64,000 nt of DNA from contig NZ_BMVP01000002.1 of assembly GCF_014650775.1 (NCBI RefSeq), positions 620,001 through 684,000 of the forward strand, written 5' to 3'. The stretch is from Streptomyces cirratus (GTDB lineage: Bacteria > Actinomycetota > Actinomycetes > Streptomycetales > Streptomycetaceae). Position numbers and translations under genes: made by a program. The notes under the pieces are model-generated. The model was not told where the DNA came from, made no database searches, and saw nothing but the letters and a program-made list of their open reading frames with translations. Shown piece after piece: positions 25,923-33,121 of this stretch (its first letter is position 1; the number at the start of each line of letters is the position of its first letter).

Positions 25923-25965
25923 GCCGAGGGGCCGTACCGCGCACGCTGCGGTACGGCCCCTCGGC
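25923..25965. terminator. Bidirectional hairpin, 18-bp stem
   Basis: Perfect inverted repeat 25923-25940 with 25948-25965 and a 7-nt loop, between convergent moeZ and the peptidase gene. Confidence 0.8.
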
Positions 25966-26019
25966 GCGTGCGGCTGCCGGGCCGGCCGGCTGTTCCGCCG
26001 GCCGCTGTACGGCTGCTGC

Positions 26020-27627
26020 TCAGGCGTCGCCGGCGCCGCCCGGCTGGTCGGGCAGCGAGGGCTGGGCCGACGGGTTCTGGCTCGGGGTGCAGACCTTGCC
26101 CGCGCCCGGCACCTTCCCGTCCAGCAGGTAGGCGTTCGTCGCCTGCTGTACGCACGGGTCGCCGCTGTTGTACGCGCCGTGCCCCTGGCCCTTGTACGTC
26201 AGCTCCACGCCGACGCCGGGGCCGAGCCGCTCCACCATCTTGCGCGCGCCCTCGTACGGGGTCGCCGGGTCGCCGGTGTTGCCGATCACCAGGATCGGGG
26301 CGGATCCGCGGGCGGAGACGTCCGGGGTCTCCCAGGCGCCCGGGACCGGCCAGTCCGTGCAGCTCATCAGCGCCCAGCCGAGGAAGTCGCCGAAGACGGG
26401 CGACGCCGAACGGAACTGCGGCAGCTTCGACTTGGTCTGCGCCAGAGTGAAGCGCTGCTTGGAGTCGGCGCAGTTGATCGCCGTGTTCGCCGCCCCGATG
26501 TTGCTGTAGTGGCCCTGCTGGTCACGGCCGTTGAGCGCGTCCGACAGCGCCATCAGCAACTGCCCCTGGCCGCCCTCGGCCTCGTCCAGCCCCTGTTCCA
26601 GCAGGGGCCACAGCTCCTTGGAGTAGAGCGCTTGGGCGATGCCGTTGGTGGCGGCCGAGTCGGTGAGCTGCCGCCCGCCGAGACCGGGGATCGGCTTGGC
26701 CGCCAGCTGCTTCTGGAGCCGGATGACGTTCTCCTCGACCTCCTTCGCGGTGCTGCCCTGGAGGCGGCAGGCGTCACCCCGGTTCACGCAGTCCTGGGCG
26801 AAGTTGCCGAGCGCCAGCTGGAAGCCCTTGGCCTGGCCGAGCGACCCCTGCTCCGAGGTCTGGCTCGGGTCCACGACGGCGTCGAAGACCGCCCGGCCGA
26901 CGTTCTTCGGGAAGAGGTGGGCGTAGACGCCGCCGAGTTCGGTTCCGTAGGAGATGCCGAAGTAGTTCAGCTTCTCGTCGCCGAGCGCCTGGCGGATCCG
27001 GTCCATGTCCCGGGCGGCGTTCTCGGTGCCGACGTAGGGGAGGACCTTGCCGGAGTTGCGCTCGCAAGCCTGTCGGTACCGCTGGATGTTGTCGACGAAC
27101 GCCTTCTCCTGCTGCGGCGTCGCGGGCGTGGAGTCCGCGGCGTAGTACGCGTCCAGCTGCCGGTCGTCCTCGCAGCGGACGGGTGCGCTGCGGCCCACGC
27201 CGCGGGGGTCGAAGCTGACGAGGTCGTAGCGGGAGCGGAGGGCCTCGTACTCCTTGGCGGCGCCCGGAAGGGTGGTGATGCCCGAGCCGCCGGGGCCGCC
27301 GAAGTTGAAGACGAGGGAACCGATGCGCTTGTCCTTGTCGCGCGCCTTGGCGCGGATCAGGGCCAGCTGAATCGTTTCTCCTTCGGGTTTCGCGTAGTCG
27401 AGGGGCACATCGATGGTGGCGCACTGCCAGTCCTTGCCGGGGGCCTGTCCGCCGCCCTCGGCGGCGGTGGGGGCGTCGCACGCCCCCCATTGCAGGGCCT
27501 TGGGGGCGTTGCTGCCTGAGGTCGACTTGTCCTTCTCCTTGCCGTCGCCGGAGGAACAGGCGCTGGCGGTGAGCAGCGCGGCGGCGACGGCTGCGGCGGC
27601 GGTGGCCCGCAGTGCGTTTGTCGGCAT
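26020..27627 (-). CDS. Secreted TAP-type alpha/beta-hydrolase peptidase (lipoprotein)
   Basis: A 535-residue exported peptidase of the tripeptidyl aminopeptidase (SlpD/E, TAP) family. The N terminus is a signal peptide with a lipobox-like ASAC and a Ser/Gly linker rich in Lys and Asp. The hydrolase core has FNFGGPGGSG (oxyanion loop), DPRGVGRS, the nucleophile elbow GISYGTELG and a late TGDPATPY and GQGHGAY with the acid and His. A C-terminal TAP-like cap domain ends in a Pro/Gln-rich tail. The ATG at 27627 has GGATGGGG upstream; an ATG three codons earlier is possible. It is divergent from the MerR gene. Confidence 0.92.
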   Translation of the reverse strand: MPTNALRATAAAAVAAALLTASACSSGDGKEKDKSTSGSNAPKALQWGACDAPTAAEGGGQAPGKDWQCATIDVPLDYAKPEGETIQLALIRAKARDKDKRIGSLVFNFGGPGGSGITTLPGAAKEYEALRSRYDLVSFDPRGVGRSAPVRCEDDRQLDAYYAADSTPATPQQEKAFVDNIQRYRQACERNSGKVLPYVGTENAARDMDRIRQALGDEKLNYFGISYGTELGGVYAHLFPKNVGRAVFDAVVDPSQTSEQGSLGQAKGFQLALGNFAQDCVNRGDACRLQGSTAKEVEENVIRLQKQLAAKPIPGLGGRQLTDSAATNGIAQALYSKELWPLLEQGLDEAEGGQGQLLMALSDALNGRDQQGHYSNIGAANTAINCADSKQRFTLAQTKSKLPQFRSASPVFGDFLGWALMSCTDWPVPGAWETPDVSARGSAPILVIGNTGDPATPYEGARKMVERLGPGVGVELTYKGQGHGAYNSGDPCVQQATNAYLLDGKVPGAGKVCTPSQNPSAQPSLPDQPGGAGDA

Positions 27628-27720
27628 GTACCCCATCCTGTGGTCGGACGGGGCGCGGCGCGCGGGTGATGGGCCGTTCGGGGGTGTGCGGGGCGGGGCC
27701 GGACGTGGTCACCTGGATCC

Positions 27721-28458
27721 ATGGAACACGCCCAGTGGGTCGGGATCGGCGAAGCCGCCGCCCTGACCGGTACGACGCCGAACGCCATCCGGCACATGCA
27801 CCGGAGCGGGCTGCTGCCGGAGCCCGGGCGAGGGCCGGGGGAGCGGCGGCGGTACGGGTACGAGGACGTCGTCCGGATCCTGTGGGTGCGGGGGATGACC
27901 GAACTGGGGACGCCGGCGGCGGAGGTCCGGTCGGGCATGGAGGCGGCGGCGGCCGGGCGGGGCGACCTGCTGGCGGAGCTGGAGGCGTCGCTGGAGCGGC
28001 ACCGCGAGCAGGCCGGGGAGCTGCTGTCGGCGGTGCGCCGCCTCCATGCGGCGGCCGGTGACCTGCGGGTGGCTTCGTCGCCGTTCACGTCTTCGGCCCC
28101 GGCCCCGGCCCCGGCCCCGTCTCCGTCTCCGTCTCCGGCGAAGGGGCATCCCATGATCTCCCTGCACCCGCGACTGCAGGCGGAGCAGCGGCGGCTGGAG
28201 CTGGAGATCGAGGTGCTCTCCGACCCACAGTTCCCGCCGGACGACCCGCGGGTGGTCGCGCTGGCCCACGACTTCTCGGTGCACCTGCTGGCCCTGGAGG
28301 CGGCGGAACGTGCGGCGGACTTCCCGGAAGCGGACTTCATCGACACCCCGCCCACCCCCACCGCCCCGCCGCCGGCCGTCCTCCCCCTCCCACCCGCCAT
28401 GTCCCCGGCCCTGTCCCGCCTGGCCCACCTCCTCACCCCCCACCCGAACCCCGACTGA
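27721..28458 (+). CDS. MerR-family transcriptional regulator
   Basis: A 245-residue regulator. The winged helix-turn-helix is at about 5-60: IGEAAALTGTTPNAIRHMHRSGLLP followed in order by an Arg-rich wing and YEDVVRILWV. A helical dimerisation region follows. A linker of alternating Ala-Pro and Ser-Pro (about 126-138) comes from a 6-bp DNA repeat near 28097-28138. The C-terminal half is unlike known ligand domains. The target is unknown; the divergent peptidase gene shares its upstream region. Confidence 0.88.
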   Translation: MEHAQWVGIGEAAALTGTTPNAIRHMHRSGLLPEPGRGPGERRRYGYEDVVRILWVRGMTELGTPAAEVRSGMEAAAAGRGDLLAELEASLERHREQAGELLSAVRRLHAAAGDLRVASSPFTSSAPAPAPAPSPSPSPAKGHPMISLHPRLQAEQRRLELEIEVLSDPQFPPDDPRVVALAHDFSVHLLALEAAERAADFPEADFIDTPPTPTAPPPAVLPLPPAMSPALSRLAHLLTPHPNPD

Positions 28459-28543
28459 CGGCCGGCCGTCCTTTCGCGGGCGCTCTCCTGTGGGCCGTGC
28501 CGCCGCACCGGTTCGTCGGGGTAAACCGTCGCGTCGGGCAAAA

Positions 28544-28575
28544 TAGTAGCCATGTACATAGTCGCCATGTACGTT
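28544..28575 (+). promoter_or_regulatory. Promoter with tandem operator of the MarR gene
   Basis: Two 15-bp direct copies, 28544-28558 and 28559-28573, share TAG-NNN-CCATGTAC. The first contains the perfect palindrome ATGTACAT. The second overlaps TACGTT (28570-28575), which ends 7 nt before the MarR ATG and is a probable -10 box for a leaderless mRNA. This is the expected position for an autorepression operator. Confidence 0.55.
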
Positions 28576-28582
28576 GTTCGTC

Positions 28583-29077
28583 ATGAGCAAGGATTCAACG
28601 GGCTCCACGCCCGGCTTCCTGGTGTGGCGGCTCGCCAACAAATGGCGCGTCGCGGTCGATCGCGCGGTGGCCCCGCTGGGCCTCACCCACGCGCAGTACT
28701 CCCTGGTCGCGTCGCTGTACGGCATGCAGCGCGCCGGCGAGCGGCCCAGTCAGCGCCGACTCGCCGACCACACCGGCCTGGAGGCGCTGTACGTCTCGAA
28801 GCTGGCGCGGACCCTGGAGTCGGCCGGCCTGATCGAGCGCACCCGCGACCCCCGCGACCCGCGCGCCATGCAGCTCACCCTCACCGAGCCGGGTCAGGCC
28901 GCCACGCGGCAGGCCATCGCGGTGGTCCAGGAACTGCACCAGCAGTTGCTGGAACCCCTCGGCGGCCTCGACGCCCCGCGGACGGGCGCGTTCACCGACA
29001 CGCTGACGACCTTGCTCGACGCACCCCTCGCTCCACCCGTACCGAACGACCGGACAACTCAGGGGACGACACCATGA
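28583..29077 (+). CDS. MarR-family transcriptional regulator
   Basis: A 164-residue winged-helix regulator of the MarR type. The recognition region reads RRLADHTGLEALYVSKLARTLESAGL in order, followed by the wing IERTRDPRDPRA, at about 58-95. Flanking helices form the dimer. There is no Shine-Dalgarno sequence before the ATG. The stop overlaps the next start by ATGA, so the two are co-translated. The ligand is unknown. Confidence 0.92.
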   Translation: MSKDSTGSTPGFLVWRLANKWRVAVDRAVAPLGLTHAQYSLVASLYGMQRAGERPSQRRLADHTGLEALYVSKLARTLESAGLIERTRDPRDPRAMQLTLTEPGQAATRQAIAVVQELHQQLLEPLGGLDAPRTGAFTDTLTTLLDAPLAPPVPNDRTTQGTTP

Positions 29078-29517
29078 CCACCACCGCACCCGCCGCCGAC
29101 GCCCGCGCCCTCGGCCTGGCCCACTACGCCGCCCGCGGCGTCCTGGAGCACGTCCTGTCCCGGCACGGCATCACGTTCCAGCAGCAGATCGCCCTGCGCG
29201 CCGCCGTCACCGCCGACGCCCCCCGGACGCCGGACGACCTCGTCACCCAGGTCAGGAACTCCCTCAAGGCCGATCCGGCCGACGTACACCGCACGCTCGG
29301 CGAGCTGCTGGCCAAGCAGCTGCTCGCCGCGGACGGCGCGCACCTTCACGCCACGGACGCGGGGCGCGAGCTGCTCGCGGCCGTCGGCGCGGAGACCGTC
29401 CCCATCTCCGACCGCATCTGGGGCGGCATACCCGCCGAGGACCTTGCCGCCGCCGGCCGCGTCCTCGCCCTGGTCCGCGAGCGCGCCGACGCGGAGCTCG
29501 CGGCGCTGGCCACCTGA
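29074..29517 (+). CDS. Winged-helix (MarR-like) partner protein
   Basis: A 147-residue helical protein. AGGGGACGACACC precedes the ATG. Residues about 60-110 (PDDLVTQVRNSL through LHATDAGRELL) resemble a winged helix with the recognition-like segment VHRTLGELLAKQLLA. Two MarR-like genes in tandem suggest a regulator pair or a regulator and its sensor. It may act as a hetero-partner of the upstream MarR protein; this is inference from overlap. Confidence 0.75.
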   Translation: MTTTAPAADARALGLAHYAARGVLEHVLSRHGITFQQQIALRAAVTADAPRTPDDLVTQVRNSLKADPADVHRTLGELLAKQLLAADGAHLHATDAGRELLAAVGAETVPISDRIWGGIPAEDLAAAGRVLALVRERADAELAALAT

Positions 29518-29588
29518 GCCACGGCCCTCCGCCTTGCGATGCACCGCACCGGACGCGGCGACCCGGCAAAACCTTCCCCGCAACAGCG

Positions 29589-32348
29589 CTAGATGGCTTC
29601 CTTGCGCGTCAGGAAGTTGAACGACAGCCAGCCCGGGAGGACCGGGAGCCAGAACGTCATCAGGCGGAACAGCAGCACCGCCGAGATGGCGACCTCCTTT
29701 TCCAGCCCCGCCGCGATCAGCCCCAGCGTCAGGGTCGTCTCCACCGCGCCGATGCCGCCCGGCGTCGGCGCGGCCGAACCCAGTGCGTTGCCCGCCAGGA
29801 AGACCACCGCGATGCTCGCGTAACTGATGGCCTGGCCGCCCCCGAACGCGCGGATCGACGCGTCCAGGCACATCACGAAGCACGCCGTCAGCAGCAGCAT
29901 CCCGCCGATGCCCGTCATCAGTTTCTGCGGTCGCTGGAGCACGTCCAGCATCCGCGGCACCACGCCCGCGAACAACGCCCGTACCCGCGTCGCGACGAAC
30001 TTCCGCAGGAACGGGACCGCCGTCACCACCAGCACCAGTACCGCCACCGTCAGCAGACCCGCGATGACCGTCCTCGACGGGGTCATCTCCGGCGTCTTCT
30101 CCGTCCCCGTCAGGTAGCCGAAGGACAGCAGCAGCAGGATGTGGCTGGCCAGCCCGAAGAGCTGCGAAGCACCCACGCTCGCCACCGCCAGCCCCGGCCG
30201 CACCCCGGCCCGCTGGAGGAAGCGGGTGTTCAGCGCGACCCCGCCCACCGCCGCCGGTGCCACCAGCTTCACGAACGACCCGGCCACCTGCGCCACCACC
30301 GTCCGCAGGAACGACACCCGCTCCGGTACGAACCCCAGCAGGCTCATCGCCGCCGCGAAGTAGCTCAGCGCCGAGAAGGCCAGCGCCGCACCCACCCAGC
30401 CCCACTGGGCCTGTCCGACGATGGTCGCGAAGTCCACGTGCGCCAGCTGCGTGAGCAGGAAGTACGCCCCGAACGCCCCCGCGATGAACGAGACCAGGGT
30501 GCGCGGCCGGATCCGCTCCAGCCGGGCCGGCTCCACCGGCGCCTGCGGCCGGATCAGCAGCACCTGCCGACGGATCTGGCTCAGCAGGTCCTCCTCGCGG
30601 GCCCCGTCGAGCGCGTCGTCCAGCGCCCGCTTCTCCGCCTTCCGGTCGGCGGCCGGGCTCGCGGCGGAGTCCGCCTCGCGCGCCGCCTTCGCCGCCCGCG
30701 AGGACTCCAGTACCGCTTCGCGCTCCCGGTCGGCCCGCTCCCGCGCCAGCCTGCGCAGCGTCGCACGGGTCGAGCGGCTCAGCGCGATCGGCTGGAGCAG
30801 CGGCAGACAGTCCGCGACCGCGTCGGGGCCGAGCACCGAAACCGCCGATGCCACCGACCGCTCCGCGCCGACCCGCAGGCCGAGCGTGGTCAGCAGCTGC
30901 GCGATGTCCATCCGCAGGACCAGGTCCCCGGCCGCGATCTCGCCGCCCCGCAGGTCGGTGAGGATCACATTGCCGGAACGATCCACCACCAGGGCGTCCC
31001 CGGTGAGCCGCCGGTGCGCGATCCGCCGCGACTGCAGCGCCCGCACCTGCTCCCACGCGTTGCGCGTCAGCTCGTCGGTGATCTCCTCGTCGGCGAGGGA
31101 GTCCAGCGTCCGCCCGCCCAAGTGCTCGTACACGAGCATCACGGCGTCCGGCCCGAGTTCGGAGGTCGCGATCAGCTTCGGCGCGTTGGCGCCGGCCGCG
31201 ATGGCGGCGTACGCGAGGAGGGCCTCCTGCTCCAGCGCCTGGCGCAGCGACTGCAGGCTGCGCCCGGTCGTGATGCCGCGCAGGGTGAGCCGGCGCCAGA
31301 CCCGGTAGAAGAAGCCCTGCGCCTGCTGTTCCCGGTCGACGACGGTGACGTCGAGGGGCGGGCCGTCCTCCAGCGTCACGTGGTACCGGCGGCCCCGGTC
31401 GCTCACCTCGGAGGCCTCGGCGCTGTCCGGCGCCTCCGCGCGCATCGCGCTGACCGGCTGGAAGCCGACCCGGCGGAGCCCCGCGAGCAGGTGCTGCCCG
31501 GTGGGGCGGACGTTCGGGGAGCCGACCGCGTACAGCGTCCCGTACGCCACGCTCCAGCCGATCAGCACGGTCAGGACGATCGAGAAGGGCGTCGTGTAGC
31601 CGCTGACCAGCATCGCGAAGGCGTCGAGCAGCAGGACCACCCACAGCGCGACCCGCCAGCGCGGCCGGCGGGTCATGCCGACCGCGGTCATGTACGCGAT
31701 GACGGGCGCGAGGTAGCCGTGCACCGGGTCCGTGAGGGCGCCGCCGACGCCGGTGGCGCGGGTGAGGGCGTCCTGGATCGTCTCGGGGGCGGCCTGGGAG
31801 ACCCAGAGGTCGGTGGCGAGGGTGACCCCGTGCGCGAGGACCGCGGCGAGCACGCCGTCGGCGATGCGCAGACCGTCGCGCTTGATCAGCCGCTCGATGG
31901 CGAAGGCGACGGGCACGAGCAGGACGGCGATGCTCGACACCAGCCCGGCGACCTTGATCAGCACGTCGGGCGCCTGGCCGGTGCCGTTGGAGATGTCCTG
32001 TTCGAGGCCGGCGGTGGTGCCGTGGGCGAAGGCGGAGATGCCGAGGACGATGGCGATGCCGAGGATGCCGACCAGCAGCCGGACGAGGTCGGAGGGCCGG
32101 TGGACGCGGGCGGCGAGGAGAGGCTCGTCGACCTCTACGCGGTCGGCGTCGGTCGGAGTGTGGCCGTGCGGGCGCTCGGGACTGTCGAGGCCGTCGTGGC
32201 CGTCGTCGTCCTTGGCGGCGTCGTCCTTGGCGGCGCCGCCGGTGCCGCCGCCCTCGTCGCCGGGCTCCGGGCTCGGGTCCCGGCGGTCGTCGCGGGGCGC
32301 GTCTGGGCGTGCGCCGTCGTCCGGCGTCGCGCCGTCCGGAGGGCTCAC
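29589..32348 (-). CDS. Membrane protein with kinase-like domain and LPG-synthase-type flippase domain
   Basis: A 919-residue protein. Residues 1-85 are acidic and disordered; about 90-285 hold six membrane helices; about 300-560 form a protein-kinase/APH-like domain (LVYEHLGG hinge, HRRLTGDALVV, ILTDLRGGE); about 605-919 contain eight or more helices of the lysylphosphatidylglycerol synthase membrane region (UPF0104), with APAAVGGVALNTRFL and AAPTPGGIGAVET. No aminoacyl-transferase (MprF C-terminal) domain is present. The kinase-like loop lacks a normal HRD-K-N / DFG set, so it may be inactive. GTG at 32348 with AAGGAG 6 nt away is preferred; starts up to 32396 are possible. Confidence 0.85.
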   Translation of the reverse strand: MSPPDGATPDDGARPDAPRDDRRDPSPEPGDEGGGTGGAAKDDAAKDDDGHDGLDSPERPHGHTPTDADRVEVDEPLLAARVHRPSDLVRLLVGILGIAIVLGISAFAHGTTAGLEQDISNGTGQAPDVLIKVAGLVSSIAVLLVPVAFAIERLIKRDGLRIADGVLAAVLAHGVTLATDLWVSQAAPETIQDALTRATGVGGALTDPVHGYLAPVIAYMTAVGMTRRPRWRVALWVVLLLDAFAMLVSGYTTPFSIVLTVLIGWSVAYGTLYAVGSPNVRPTGQHLLAGLRRVGFQPVSAMRAEAPDSAEASEVSDRGRRYHVTLEDGPPLDVTVVDREQQAQGFFYRVWRRLTLRGITTGRSLQSLRQALEQEALLAYAAIAAGANAPKLIATSELGPDAVMLVYEHLGGRTLDSLADEEITDELTRNAWEQVRALQSRRIAHRRLTGDALVVDRSGNVILTDLRGGEIAAGDLVLRMDIAQLLTTLGLRVGAERSVASAVSVLGPDAVADCLPLLQPIALSRSTRATLRRLARERADREREAVLESSRAAKAAREADSAASPAADRKAEKRALDDALDGAREEDLLSQIRRQVLLIRPQAPVEPARLERIRPRTLVSFIAGAFGAYFLLTQLAHVDFATIVGQAQWGWVGAALAFSALSYFAAAMSLLGFVPERVSFLRTVVAQVAGSFVKLVAPAAVGGVALNTRFLQRAGVRPGLAVASVGASQLFGLASHILLLLSFGYLTGTEKTPEMTPSRTVIAGLLTVAVLVLVVTAVPFLRKFVATRVRALFAGVVPRMLDVLQRPQKLMTGIGGMLLLTACFVMCLDASIRAFGGGQAISYASIAVVFLAGNALGSAAPTPGGIGAVETTLTLGLIAAGLEKEVAISAVLLFRLMTFWLPVLPGWLSFNFLTRKEAI

Positions 32349-32515
32349 ACCCTGCTCCTTCGCCGTCACTTCCGTCTCTTCTTGATCACGTATCACCAGT
32401 CACCGCCCGGAAGATGGTGGCACGGACCGGCGTGCGTGCGGGGCAGCAGGGTGCGCGCCGGTGCGGAACGAAACCTTCCACGGCCCTGTCGGTGTGGTGC
32501 GGCACCATGGTCCGG

Positions 32516-32863
32516 ATGAGCGCAGAACTGCCCGAGTACGCGGAGCGGGTGCTGGAGGTGGCCGAGCGGATTCCGCCCGGCCGGGTGATGACGTACGGGG
32601 ACGTTGCGGAGTGGCTCGGCGTGGGCGGACCGCGCCAAGTCGGCCGCGTCATGGCCCTGTACGGGGCCGCCGTGCCATGGTGGCGCGTGGTGCGCGCGGA
32701 CGGCCGGCCGCTGCCGGGCAGCGAGCACCGGGCCCTGGAGCACTACCGGGCCGAGGGCACACCGCTGCGCGACAGCGCCGGCGGCGAGCCGCGGCTGGTG
32801 ATGCGGCGGGCGCGCTGGGACGGCCGGGACGGACGTGACGGAGGCGACGAGGCTCACATCTGA
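32516..32863 (+). CDS. Alkyltransferase-like (MGMT-fold) protein lacking the active-site Cys
   Basis: A 115-residue protein with the DNA-binding domain of O6-alkylguanine transferases: IPPGRVMTYGDVAEWLG and GVGGPRQVGRVMA, followed by the former active-site loop. Where MGMT has PCHRVV this protein has PWWRVV, so the acceptor Cys is replaced by Trp, as in Atl1-type proteins that mark bulky alkyl lesions for nucleotide excision repair. The start at 32516 is the second of two close ATG codons; no Shine-Dalgarno site is seen. It is near the adnAB repair genes. Confidence 0.9.
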   Translation: MSAELPEYAERVLEVAERIPPGRVMTYGDVAEWLGVGGPRQVGRVMALYGAAVPWWRVVRADGRPLPGSEHRALEHYRAEGTPLRDSAGGEPRLVMRRARWDGRDGRDGGDEAHI

Positions 32864-33121
32864 CAGCTTCGGCCATTCGTGGGCCGGGCGGGAGGTCGAA
32901 GGCTCGTACAGGGGACGACACGAGGGGTCCGCGGGGCGACGTCCGTACCGCGCCGGTGCCTGCGGGACGACTGCGGCGGAGGGCGCCGGTGACGTAGCGT
33001 TGCCTCTTCGGCCGTCCCGCCCGGGGCGGCCGCGAGAGACGGCCCGGGCGCACCGCCCGACGCGCCCGACGCATCCGCACCACCCGTACCACCCGCAGAC
33101 CCACCAGGACCGGCACCCCAC

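Noticed and set aside
29059..31644. Long minus-strand frame overlapping the kinase/flippase gene in another frame
   Set aside because: Low-complexity Ala/Gly/Arg translation, no motifs, fully inside a well-supported gene.
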